Position numbers and translations under genes: made by a program. A model generated the notes under the pieces. It was not told where the DNA came from. It saw only the letters and a program-made list of their open reading frames with translations, and searched no databases. Below, piece after piece: positions 1 through 11,300 of a stretch of DNA of 64,000 nt; the stretch's first letter is position 1; every line of letters begins with the position of its first letter. This DNA comes from Haplosporangium gracile (taxonomy: Eukaryota > Mortierellomycota > Mortierellomycetes > Mortierellales > Mortierellaceae): the NCBI GenBank assembly GCA_015499985.1, contig JAAAUF010000071.1, positions 1 to 64,000 on the forward strand, in the 5' to 3' direction.

Positions 1-653
1 TTCATATTCGTGTGTTGGTTCGCCCACACACATTAGTGCCGGTAGGAGCGCAGTGAATACTATAATGAGTTACTTCGGTGACGTTATTATGGCGCTCAAT
101 GTCCTCCAGCCAGTCAGACGGCTTGGATGGGTTAGGCAAAGGAACTTGTTAAGGCGAATGAACGAGAGAGCGAGAGGTGTGTGAGAAGTCGAGACTTTCC
201 TTTTTGGCATCGCTTCGCTGCCGTATTTTTCTTTTCGCATGCATCAACTTTTTAACTATGATCTGACCTTTTCTTATTCTTATCTTCCATATATTCATAA
301 ACGCATCGCTCCTTCTTCTAGTCGCTCCACACCCTTCCCATCATCCGCATCGACCTTTTTCTTCTCTCCACACCTGACTTGGACTCTCTTTTCTTTACTC
401 GTACTACGGCCTCTGCCTACATTCTCCGCTCCACAGACTGGCTGACAGACAACACACCCGCCTCTCTCCACAGGAGGAACGCCAAGTGTTCTCTCTCTCA
501 AACAACAATAGCACAACAACAACACATACAACACTCACTTATACTGAGACGCTCTTCTCATCTCAAAACACAACCATGGGTTATTCATACTCGCCCATAT
601 CATTTACCTGTAGAAAACAGCCCTCGCTCTCGCAATGGAATCCTCCTCCCAAG
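1..653. other. 5' flank of the first gene, no coding region recognised
   Basis: Upstream DNA of the plus-strand membrane-protein gene that starts at 654. The last ~250 bases are rich in C, T and A with few G, which resembles leaders of other plus-strand genes in the window. Short open frames here have no family resemblance. An in-frame ATG at 576 lies upstream of the chosen start, but starting there would bury the signal peptide behind 26 polar residues. Confidence 0.5.
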
Positions 654-2369
654 ATGAGATTTGGCCTGTCGTCGCTCTTCCTCATCTGGCTATGCATCAC
701 CCTTCTCTTTGCCACAGCCCACACTGGCGCAGATATCGTTCGGCCCAACGGAGTCAACAGTGCGCAGCAATTCGACACATACTTCGGTAAGTCAAGTTCT
801 TGAGCTACCAAGCGGTAGATACCCTGCCCATTCACACACACATTGAGATAGACGTACCCACACATCGGCATCAGGCGCTCTTTAATTAATCTGTCAGCAA
901 ATATCATCCACCGCCACCAGCCAACAATATCAACAGCCAGAGGCAGCAGCAGCAGAAAGTTTCAATTGAACTAGACACCATTTCGCTCATATGTGGCTGC
1001 AGGAATGAGAGTGTGAGGGACGATCAGTGCAAGGCAAATTCAGGAGTTCTATTATTGCTCTGCATTTACACATGGCTCGAATAGGAGACAGGGAGTAGAA
1101 AAAGACTGAAGAAAAGATGAAGTAAGAGGAACACGCAGCATAGAAGAAGCAAGCTTGCCTGTAGTTTCTCATTTGCCACCAATCCCACCTCTGATACACT
1201 ATCACTCAAGCTGATATCTTCGAAAGAAACAAAAAAAACCTATTTCTTCCAATCATCTAACTAACTCGTTACTTTCACTTCATTCTCGGCTTGTAGAGGA
1301 GACAGAGTGTACAGTTCGGGGAGACGAATGCTGCAGCGACAGGACATCGATGGATTGCCAGGGATGGTTTTGTATTAACGGCCAGTGTGCAGTACTGAGA
1401 TGTGAACAGTGTATCGACGATCAGAATTGGTTCTGTGGCCGGGTTGAGGGTGTAACAAAGGACCATGGCATGGCATGTAAGCACCGCGCATACTTGGGTC
1501 AGACCTGCGATAACACGACGATGCCCTGTATGAATGCGTTAGCTTGCGTGACCAACAACAACACTTGTCAGTACACACCCGAGTACCAGAAGGAACACGA
1601 GGAAGAAGTCAAGTCACGTCGGATTACGATGGTCGGGATGATTGTGGTCCTGATCGCCATGTTTGCGGCTATGCGCAAGATGCTCAAGAACGAAGAGGCG
1701 AGACGACGACAGATCTGGGAGCCTGTGGATTCGAGTGCCGAGGCTTCGATTTTGAGACGATTGGCTGAGGACACACAAAGGAGAGTTGCTGGAGGCTGGG
1801 GTCAGATCAGTGAAACCTTGGTTGAGGGTGGCAATGCAGCCACTGCTGCTGTGGGCACTGCATTCACCAGGATTAGGAACAATGTCAGGAGTGCGACTGG
1901 TGGAAGCCGACCAGAAGATTGCGATGACAATCTAGAGATGCTGCCCAACGGACGCCGCGCACAGACCAGGAGGGAGCTTGAGGCAGATATGAGGGACTTT
2001 TTGCTCGAGGCTGATGATGAAGAAGAGGATGAGGATCAGATCCGGGATGAGGACCAGATCCGGGATGAGGATGGATTGCTGGCACGCCATCGAAATAGCA
2101 GCAGTAGTGGAAGCAGCGGTAGTCATCCTGGACAAATAGCAGGAGGATCCAGTACGATTTCGTCGACCTCTCCGCTATTGCCTTCATTACACCTCACAGA
2201 ACCTAGTGACGACCCTACGGGATTCTCAGATGAGCCGCCATCGTATGACGAGATCAGGCCATCCAACAACCAACGTGCGCCTGGTTCTATTGTTGCAGGT
2301 CTCAATATTACCAGCCAGCAACACTTGACGCCGTCTTCAGGATCATCGTCGTCGTCTTCCTCATCCTAG
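654..2369 (+). CDS. Cys-rich single-pass membrane protein with cytoplasmic PPxY motif (hypothetical)
   Basis: Two exons, 654..786 and 1297..2369, joined across a 510-nt intron (donor GTAAGT, acceptor TTGTAG), give 401 residues; the phase-1 junction reads in frame. The ATG at 654 is chosen because it opens a classical signal peptide (hydrophobic run LSSLFLIWLCITLLFA, residues 4-19). The lumenal or extracellular part, about residues 45-130, has roughly fourteen cysteines. One transmembrane helix follows (TMVGMIVVLIAMFAAM), then a basic stop-transfer stretch and a ~220-residue acidic, Ser-rich tail. The tail carries a repeated heptad (DQIRDE twice) and PPSY near the C-terminus, a PPxY motif of the kind bound by WW domains of Nedd4/Rsp5 ubiquitin ligases. 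A role as a sorting adaptor or cargo of such a ligase is inference. I do not recognise the family. Confidence 0.75.
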
Positions 2370-3527
2370 CTAGCCTACGAGAGGAGTAGTAGTTGCGTCA
2401 GAGATGCCATTGCATAGATGCTGGAAACAGACGGACACGCACACGCCCTTTTTTTATGCTCTTTCTTAGTAGCAAAGCCCAATGTATGAATATTCCCATT
2501 GTAAAACTATCAACATGGTTCTCTCTTCCTCTCCTGTTTTGTTGTTGTTCTTTGAAAAATAACCAGGGAAAGAAAGGGGACCCGAGCATAACATACCATC
2601 CAAAAACGACCTTCACGATGGACAAACAAACAAACTTGAAACGATTTAAGCATGCGCAAGGAATGGGGTAAGGGGTGTAGCAGCAGCCAAAACAACGGAA
2701 AACACTCGAAAACATGTTCATGTTCATGCACGTTTTTCATCAGCGGGAATTTTAGGTTCCTTCAACAAAGCAGAGACACGACATTGTAGGTACAAAGGAC
2801 CAACCCTTGTGTTTGAGAGAGCGAGTCAGTGGAGAAAAGGAAAGTCTTTTTCGTTTGTTATTTGATAAGGCGTACACTCGTGAGATGGGGCCAGACGCTT
2901 ATCGTTTTCCTTGGTCCTCCCTCCCTTGTAATCATTCCTTTGTATCTTCCATTCCTTGTCTTCCCGTCCGCTTACTCCTTGTTTTTTTCATCTTGTTCTC
3001 ATTTGCAGCGCATTAATCTGCGTAAATAACATAGGCTCGGTTTTACAACCCCTTCTCGTCTGAGCATGTCAATTAGTCAGTACTGTACAGCGATATTGCC
3101 CTTGAACTGGGTTATTATTGTTTGTTTGATTTGAAATGCGGTGTTTATTGTGTACTAAGATCCTGCCTATTCGTTTTGTGTATTACTTTATGCAACAAAA
3201 CAAATACCGCTGGAAAGGGGAGGAGTTGAAGGCAATGCAGAAGGGACGGATGGTGAAGCACAAAAAAAAAAGTGGAGAGGAGACGGCTCTGACCCTTTCC
3301 ATGGTATCGTTGTTGAGTGAGTGTGGGGGTGTTGGGAATAATAAGCGGGTTTGTGCAGAGAGTTAAAATAAAAGAAAAAAAAGGGATATGTTACAAAAAG
3401 CGGGATGGATGCATGGTATGCGATTTGGGGAAGAAAGAAATAATAAAAACCCCGGCCTAAAGAATAAGGTAAAAAAAACTTGAAGCGAAGGGAAAAGCAA
3501 GGGGGGTTGAGGGACAAAGGAAGCAAC
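2370..3527. other. Convergent intergenic region, no gene seen
   Basis: This lies between the 3' ends of the plus-strand membrane-protein gene and the minus-strand methyltransferase gene. It should hold both 3' UTRs. Open frames are short, overlap on both strands and resemble no family. Base composition is mixed with A-rich and T-rich tracts. Confidence 0.5.
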
Positions 3528-4590
3528 TTATTCCTGAGAGTCCACCATCGTTGACGAACCCGCCTTCAATCCTTCCAGTTGCTCGGGATTCTGGGCCAGG
3601 GCATCGCAAGCCCAGCCGACGATCAAAATCCCAGGAGGTCTGTATTTAGCCTCCTTGAGTGTCTCGACCACGGTTTCGACTGTGGCCCGGATGCAGCGTT
3701 GGTCTTTTGCACTGGCTCGTTCGACAATCGCCACAGGTAAGTTGAGTGGATACCCTGCCCTGAGCAAGTCCTGAACCAGATCCTCGAGTCGATGCAGAGC
3801 CATCAAGAAGACAGTTGTCCGGTGGGCGACATAGACTGGCATGTCGGGGATAGTATCGAGTTTTCCTGTTCCTGTGCAAACGAGAAACTGAGAGGCGATC
3901 CCTCGGTGAGTGAGAGGGATCTGGGCCAGGAGGGGTCCTGCGATGCTGGAGGAGAGACCGGGGACGATGGTCGCTTCGTAACCGAGACGGCGGAAGAACA
4001 GGAACTCTTCTCCTCCTCGTCCGAAAATGAATGGATCTATTTTGACAACGACGTAACATCCATGTTCAGCGACGATCCTTTTTTACTTCCTCCTTTTCCT
4101 TTTTCTCTAATCCATGACAAACAGATGAAGGCTCTTGTATGTTTCAGCCTCTATGCTAACCGGTATTTTAAACATCGTTCACAAGATCCTTACCTCCTTG
4201 CTTCAGGCGAACAACCTTTTTGCCCTCCTTCAGGGCCTGTGTCGCCCTTTCAAACAGCTCTTGCTGACCCGAGGCCTGGCAACCTTTATCCTTATTAGCA
4301 ACAAAAAGCGGGCATTTCACAAGGGCCAAGATCTCCTTCGAGACCAACTTGTCAGCGAGGACGATATCGGCCCAGGTGGTGATGGCCTTGTAGGCAGCCA
4401 TGGTCAACAGGTCAGGGTCACCGGGTCCGGCGCCGATCAGCTTGATCTCTCCGAAGGGAGTAATTGGCGGTTGGAGGTGGATCTGTTGTGCAGATGAGAG
4501 AGTTGGTGAGTTGGGGCCGAGGGCTCTGTACCGGGGTGAGACTGGAGGACTGTCGTATGGGTTGTTCATGTTGTTGGTATGATCGATCAT
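3528..4590 (-). CDS. MET1: Uroporphyrinogen-III C-methyltransferase (siroheme pathway)
   Basis: Two exons, 4194..4590 and 3528..4036, with a 157-nt intron, encode 301 residues. The enzyme family transfers two methyl groups from S-adenosylmethionine to uroporphyrinogen III, making precorrin-2 for siroheme, the cofactor of sulfite and nitrite reductases. Visible motifs are the N-terminal LIGAGPGDPDLLT loop (about residue 51), DPFIFGRGGEE restored exactly across the splice junction, VPGLSS and LTHRG. The start at 4590 follows an in-frame region of low-complexity sequence and leaves ~45 disordered residues before the domain; an in-frame ATG at 4857 would add 89 implausible residues. The protein is a single methyltransferase domain, much shorter than yeast Met1p (about 590 aa), and has no dehydrogenase/ferrochelatase domain, so that step must be encoded elsewhere. 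The gene symbol is by homology of function. Confidence 0.9.
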
Positions 4591-5000
4591 TGTGGTGCTG
4601 TTGTTGTGTGCGTAATTAATGTTGGTTGTTGCCTCCTTATTGCGCGCCTTGTCCTTTGTGCCTGAGTGAGGGTTGTTATGTCGTCTGGTGGGTGATTGGT
4701 GAACTGCGGTCGGATACAACTGAGGGTGGAGATGTGTCTTGATGTTTGATGTGTTGGTGTTGTCGAAGAAAGAGTGGAGAGAAGTGGAGAAGAAAGAAGA
4801 GAAAAAAAATTTCATCTGAGAATATCTATCTTTAAGATAAAAATGTACAAGGAACAAATAAATTAACGTTAGTTTGGGAATAAAATAGAACGACTTGTTT
4901 GCTGCACCATATAAGGATATCTTAGTTGGAGCTCACCAATTGCTCGTCACAGACGATGACCTTCAAAGCATCGCGAACTCGTAAGCGAAGGCTCGCTCCC
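4591..5000. other. Leader of the methyltransferase gene
   Basis: On the minus strand this stretch is the 5' flank of the methyltransferase gene: read in that direction it contains runs of C, A and T, then an A/T-rich stretch near 4800-4920. No separate gene is visible. Confidence 0.4.
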
Positions 5001-5009
5001 GATGCCTTC

Positions 5010-6710
5010 GGATGGGCTGTTTAATCCAGTAGAGACACTGGTGCTAGGTACCGGTTTCGTGATCTTTGGTCGATGTCTAGGCTCGAAGGGTGGAAGTGTC
5101 CTCCGTTCGCCAGATTTCAACATTTTGCGAGAGGTCAAGCGAGAGTATCCTGCAATTGCGATGGTAACCGCGGCGTTGTCGTCTCGTCCTCTGATAGGGT
5201 GGCCGCTCTGAACAGCCTCGCAGTCTCGAATCACGCACTGCACCATGAATCCGTACCGTCTTAATACGTCCTTTGCTCAACTTTCGTGCGCGAGCAAGTC
5301 GCAGCTAGTTGTAGCAGAAAATGCAGACCTGGCTGGTCCACATCTCATTCGTCATGAGGACAAGGCATGGTTGCCTGTGCTGCTCTGTGATCCGGCCACC
5401 ACCCAGCTTGAGGTTGCCGCCCATGCGTGATTCAACGCAAAGACCCCCAGTGCCAACAAGCATGGTAGGGACCACTTTGGGAGGGGCCTTGGGGCATGTG
5501 ACTTTATCGTAGCTGAGGCCGTTCTCCGTCATCTCCGGTACATGATGTATTCCGCAGTCACCGTTACACCACCCATCTGTCGCACGCACAGTCGCAACAA
5601 TCACCTCAACGGCCCCGGTAGCCTGGGTCATCTGAACAGCCTGTGACGGAGACAGCATCGACTCTAGTAGACAGGGAAGAGGGTAGCAAATAAAAACACT
5701 CAATGTTAACCTTGCCTGCGATATCATTATCTGTTAAACACACCAATGCAAGAATAATAAAAAACAAGTCCAGATGCACACTTACTCTGAGCATGTTGTT
5801 GTACAAGCCTGCGCTCCCGAGCAGAGTAGAGCTCCCATACTCGATTTGTACGCAGCTCCATTGTGTGTTGTTTTTTATCGCGAGCGTTACTTGTCTGGAA
5901 CGACCTCAGACGCTATCGAACTCAACATCGGCATTGCTGAGCCTCCTCGATATTCTCGAGAGCCCGAGCATGTCGCAGAGTGTCGTTGGACAACTCTTTG
6001 TGGATGGTCCGAACGTCCTGGTTCTGACTCTTCCTGAGTCGTCCCTCTCTTTTCCTTGCGGTAGATCGACCAAAAAATGCCTCATGGACCTGCTTTGCGG
6101 ATATAATATTCGCCTTGGGCTTCTTGATTTTGTGCAGATCCATGCGAAGCTGGTGATGGTGTTTTGGGGACTTGTCTGAAGTAATATCAGCCTGGACCTC
6201 TAGTTGTTGTCGCCGACTTCGCCGTCATGGTCGAGAATTGTTTCCCAGTCGTCTGCAATAAGGCAAAAAAAGTGAGCAGAGCAAATTGTTAGAATGGAAA
6301 AGTAATTAGCACAAGCAGACTAGCGCCAGTGAGATAGCTGATGATATATCCAGTCAACTGTGAGGTATGCGAGTCTCCTTGGTCGAACACGAGATTGATT
6401 CCATGGAGGAAGCGGAGTGCCGCGTCGTAGTCCTCATTGGTTATAGGTTTATCCTGCCTGCACCGCCCCTTTGCATCCACAAGGCAGCAATAGAAGTCAT
6501 CCTGATCCTGATCCTGAACCTCGCCTCTGTGCGGTAATCTCGGGGCCTTGACAGTGAAGGGTTGGTTTTGGTCAAGGGTAAGTAAACCGCCAATCTAAAA
6601 CGAAACATGAACAGTGAGTGGTCGTGGTGTTTGTTGTTCGCAATGGTTTCTACTCTTCTTGGCATCCAGCCATGGAAGCCATCAATGAAAGCAGGATCCT
6701 TCAACAAAAA
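5010..6710 (-). pseudogene. Broken TnpB/Fanzor-like nuclease gene (RuvC-III plus zinc ribbon relic)
   Basis: Several minus-strand fragments read in order like one eroded gene. From its 5' side: a fragment near 6600-6360; a fragment near 6143-5922; a piece ending ERRLVQQHAQ at about 5787; a plausible intron (donor GTAAGT near 5785, acceptor CTACTAG near 5670); then 5667-5308, ending in WTSQVCIFC. A stop codon follows at 5305-5307, the same frame continues to about 5245, and a +1 shift is needed to reach CVIRDC and RGRDDNAAVTIAIAG (near 5237-5145). The order TSxxCxxC, CxxxxC, RDxNAAxxIA is the C-terminal zinc ribbon and third RuvC motif of TnpB and its eukaryotic relatives (Fanzor). The stop and the frameshift say it is dead. 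The upstream fragments are assigned only by order and strand. No terminal repeats were found. Confidence 0.55.
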
Positions 6711-7952
6711 CCAATTGTACCCCTAGGCAGCCGGCGGTCGTGTAGCACAATGTTCGGCAGAGTGTGAGAGGGGTTTTGGGTGATATGTATTGGTTGTTGA
6801 AAGGGAAGTAGGTGTGGTCAGGACAGTCCGAAACAATGAGGGACAATGGTTATGGGAGGGGAGAAAAGGAACAAGGGACAAGGAGACAATAAGGGAGGAT
6901 AGTCATCATGTCCAATGGCGTACCTTTCTTAGGGCAGAATCACCTCCCGGAAAGGATTATCTATTTTTGGCACGAATTATATACTTCCACTTACTCAAAG
7001 GATAAATAATTTCAACTCTGTAATTTTCTATCTAAACACTTGAGTAAGCGCCTGATTCTATTAGTTGGAGATGTCCGAGCGGGGTTTTTCTCTTTTTTTT
7101 GCATCCGAGAAAGCACTTTCGCCCTGACAAACAGAAGCACGATTGCGTGACTGTCGCTCGATTGTGAAATTGCACCATGAATTGTGCTATCACTCTTCTC
7201 TTCCCGACATCTCATTGGCCAACAGCTCAAAAGACGACTTTTTGATGACTGATGCTTGGAGAAGGATGGCTTTAGTGGCGCCATCGCTCGCCACTTGCTA
7301 CTTGGGCAAGGTATCAGGGCTTTCTTTTTCTGTCTGTCCACCCTCCTTCCTTCCTTCTTTCCTTCCTTCTTTCCTTCCTTCCTTTCAGCTGACAAGGGGA
7401 CAAATAGAAACAAACCGATGGTCTGTGACAAAAGGAGATGATGGTGCCCTTATCTTCCAACTGATAGATGACTCTCCTTTTTGCAGTGTTTTCATATCCT
7501 TTGCTGCATGTGCATTTTGCATTTGTAACCCTTCTCCGACCTCCATTTACAAGGCAGCGCAGCCGTTGACGAACATCTCAACCTACCTCGTGGTCCCTTC
7601 TGTCAATCACAAGCGATTTCCCTTTTCTCTCTGTATATCTATGCTTGAGTGTTTCCTTCCCTCCACGTCTTTTATCTACCTGTTTACAATAGTTCATATA
7701 TGCCAGTTCGAGGAGATAACATGTATGTAGATCAACGCTGCTGTCTCTAGTTTGAGAGAGTGAGAGATGCCTTGCAAGACAGTTCCTTTTCTGGTGGATC
7801 CAGAAAGCAAGAAGCATGCAAAGCTGATGACTTTTCATCAACATGTTCTTCTCTACCATCAGTCAAAGTAACGATCTTCCCCCTTGTCTACTCGTTCAGT
7901 GCATTTTCCAATTTTTTATATGTACATCAAAGAGAAAAGTTAAATGAACTAT
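6711..7952. other. Intergenic region with a (TTCC)n tract
   Basis: No gene seen. It contains an imperfect TTCC/TTTCC microsatellite and scattered short open frames on both strands without family resemblance. The end near 7950 should include the 3' UTR of the minus-strand proteasome chaperone gene. Confidence 0.45.
7344..7386. repeat. Imperfect (TTCC)n microsatellite
   Basis: About ten copies of TTCC, interrupted by two extra T residues, lie in an intergenic region. Confidence 0.8.
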
Positions 7953-9358
7953 TTAAGCATAGAGGCGATCCTCGCGAGTCCTGTTGGATCCAGCGCGCTT
8001 GTCCTGGATCTGCACCACGGCCTTGGAGACATCAACAGCGTTGGCGACAAGGGGGCAGCCCAGACTGGCGAGACCTTCCTTCAGTCCTCGCAATGTTGCT
8101 GCTGTAGTCAAGGCCTTTCCGTAGACGTGCTCCTGCAGACTCAGTAGCAGGTATGTGTCGCTCAGTCCACGCACGTCGCACTAAGTTAGGGTTCGTAGGG
8201 AGAGATTGAGGCGAAGTGACGACATGGTAATGTTAGAAATGATGCTTTTGTTTGTTATTGTCCGCTCTCAATTGCTGATTTGGTTCCAGCTGTTAAAGAC
8301 TTACGTAGCCCATCAAGGCGGCTCCGAGGTTCTGGACAAGATTAGGGACCTCAAGTGTAGGGATCTTGGTAACCTGTTTTCGTAGAAATGCATAAACGGG
8401 AAAATAACGATGTCAGTGATCAGTTCAGAGAGGCATGATGGCATCCATCTAAACATGCTTGTTTCCAGGCTGTGAGGATCGGCTCGTACAGTTGTTGATC
8501 CGGCTGTCTGCAGCAGACGCAACCAAGGATAGTTGTATTCAATGTCGGGTGATCCTGAGAGGTAAGTCGAAGGAGAGTTGGTATCCAAGATGATGATCCT
8601 AAATAAACAAAGATATAGCGAAGGTTGCATTAGTGTCCGCTTCAGTAAATAAACAACTAAATTAATCAACGGCTTATATTCGACATCCATAAGGGGCGAA
8701 CCTGCTGGCTTGGATGTTGTTCATGATGGCTTTGGCAAAGTTCAAAGAATCCTTGTCCTTGATTTCGTAGTTGCAGGGGATCAAAAAGATTGTTGAGTCG
8801 GCGTCAAGTCTGTAGATGTTGCAGCTTGCATTCGAAGGCGAGTTCACATCCAACGAATTGTCTTTCTAAAAGTGAATAAAGTAGCGATTGAGTTCAAGTC
8901 AGATGTCAGCGCCATGCATTCATCCTAAACTAAACCTGCAGGGCATAAGGTTCATAGTAAGAAAGCCGTACCAGATCCACGCCGGGGAGAATCAAACTGC
9001 CGAGCAAGGTCTTGCCCTGAACAGTGTGCAGCAAAGAACTACCGCCAAATGCAGTGCCAATAATCAAAGTCGAGCATGTCCTGACTGGTATTTTTGAAGG
9101 CGCCGAAGAAGATGTGGGTAAAGTCTCTGTGCACCAGAGGAGGATTGGTTTTGGCAGAGTGACGGCCTTATCAACTGACTCTTGAAAGTCCTCCTCGTCG
9201 CTTGACTGGTAACGATGGTGATCCTCGGAAAAATCCTAGAGGGCACAATGTAACGTGTCCGTATGGGTGGGATGGCTGGTTAGTAAAGCTTGTTTACAAT
9301 GAGATGGCTGTATTCCTGGTCTTTCTAAGCTGTCCTGGTTCCTGAGTTACCATACCAT
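7953..9358 (-). CDS. PSMG1: Proteasome assembly chaperone 1 (PSMG1/Pba1 family)
   Basis: Six exons are inferred on the minus strand: 9356..9358, 8936..9235, 8702..8865, 8490..8598, 8305..8373 and 7953..8180. Their sum, 873 nt, gives 290 residues, close to human PSMG1 (288). The family works as a heterodimer with chaperone 2 to help build the proteasome alpha ring. Support comes from the C-terminal block LEVPNLVQNLGAALMGY|CDV, which parallels LEQPNIVHDLPAAVLSYCQV of the human protein, and from IFLIPCNYE followed by IIILDT in the middle. All inner junctions keep frame with GT-AG sites. The first exon is only the ATG, with donor GTATGG; it is the least certain part, and a longer upstream exon is possible. 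An acidic Ser-rich stretch (SSDEEDFQES) lies near the N-terminus. Confidence 0.82.
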
Positions 9359-11300
9359 TATGGAGGCGTTTCTTGTGTTGATGTGTTGTTGGAAGATGTG
9401 TGAATGTAACAAGTGGAGCTCATCCTTAGTTTCTATGAAGTTGGAAGGACTGTCATTTCGAGAGACACGCAACACGAGTTGCGCGTCCTCGAACCAGCGC
9501 TTCCCCTTAAGCACTTGTCCGACCTACGAACTAACAAAAGTCGCGTGAAATTTTGCCAGGCTGAAAAGTTCATATCTTACAGACTGTTCTTATCATCCTC
9601 CTCCAAGTCGACTTCGAAGGATTGTCAAAGAAATATGGTCTACGGAGCTGCTGGCTATGAACAAAATTAGGCCATGTTCTTAGTATACCCCAATAACGAA
9701 AAAATGCTATTGATAGCAAGGGCATATCCAAGTAAATGTGGAGAGTTGATTATTGATCATGATATCATAACATCAATCGTCGATACCCAGGCACCATCAG
9801 TTGTTACTTTGTTAGTCTCAGATACTGGTCACTGGTCGTGGCTCGTGCGTGCTATGCTATACCTCCGTTCATATGTTTATCGCTCTCTTACACATTTAGG
9901 ACGGCTCCTCGCTGGCCATGCTAGTTTTCCTAATCCAGCGAGTAGAGTGAAGTCGCTACTGAAGCCCACTTGTTGAAAAGTGCTTGTTAGCCATATTGTC
10001 TAATCTTGTTACATTGGTGTTTCTTTCACAAACGCAAACAAATGGCTAGAGTAGAGAAGTAGAGGCTCATTCTTCCTCCAAACGAAGAATCACCGCGACA
10101 ATGAAGCTACCCCTACTTGTGAAAAAAAAAATACATTTTCCCTTCTCTTCGTATCGAGATCAACAGAGTCGATGTGAGTGACCATATTTTTTATTGGGGC
10201 AGGCTGTAGAGCATCGAACCCCTTCAATAAAGTAGAGGCAGGGATGTTTTGTTCATGTTGCCCTTTTGGCTTGAATTTTACAATACATAAGTGTAGTACG
10301 AGGGACATCGTACGTTTTCAGCCGATACAAAACAAAACAGGGTCAATCACACGACGCTGAACATGTCCGTGTATATGTACGTATGTGAGAGAGGGCGTTT
10401 TGATGAAGTGTCGACCGGCAATGATGTGTATGGATTCTAGTAACGCTCCGTTGTTGTTGAGATGGGCACACATGACAAGGCTTTGCCTTGTACATGTCTC
10501 TGTCTGGGCCATAAGCTGGTCAAAGAGCACGACTTGTCTGCGTAGTTATTGGTGATGAGGGTTCTTTAGCCGCATAACAAGTAAGCAAAGGCCGCTTTAT
10601 GTGTCAAACATCGTGTTCGGCGTGCACAATATGTGTTTTACTATCTGGTTAATTGTTTGTTGAGTTGCGCCAAAGAAAGGAGCGAGTAAAAGTAACATCC
10701 GGTAGGGATTCCTTTGAACTTGTACCATCCTGTCGAGAAACTGTTTATTTCCCGATCATGGTTACGAACAAAAGGGTTTTAAGAAAGAACAGGAGTAAAA
10801 AAAGAAAATAGGGGGAAGGAGAAATGGAGGGTTTAGAAGCTGCCCTTGAAACGCCGGTTTACTATTATAATTTGTCCGAGGCGAAAGGTACAGAGAAAGG
10901 CACGATGAAATTTGCGATTTGGTGCTCACGGCTCTCATACACCGCTAAATGACCAATGCTTTGTCTGTTGGTTTGGAACTCTTTTGTCCAAAACGCAAAA
11001 CAAGAAAACGACATGTGCAACTTGTGGTCCATCTAATCGATCCAATTATGCATACTTTTTGCCAGTCGGTCCTTGAAGCCTCAGGGCGTAACAGTAAAGA
11101 AAACCAAGAAGTGAACAAGCCAAAGTCGATTGGATGTTTGACCGGGTGCGTTGTTCGGCCGCGGACTAGAGCAAAAGAACAAAGAAATATGAGCGAGGAT
11201 CGATGGGAGAATGGGAGAAAGAGAGAAACGAGAGTAAGCAAGAGCATAACCAAACTCGCACACCCTTGAGCCGTCGAAATAAGGATTGGGTTGTTTTTTA
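9359..11300. other. Gene-poor intergenic region
   Basis: No gene could be supported. Two overlapping plus-strand frames at 9413-9670 and 9674-9976 contain ordinary-looking residue mixtures but no recognised motif and no convincing splice sites. The left edge must include the promoter of the proteasome chaperone gene. Confidence 0.4.

Noticed and set aside
9413..9976. Two consecutive plus-strand frames upstream of the proteasome chaperone gene
   Set aside because: Natural-looking residue mix, but no motif, no shared frame and no credible intron between them.
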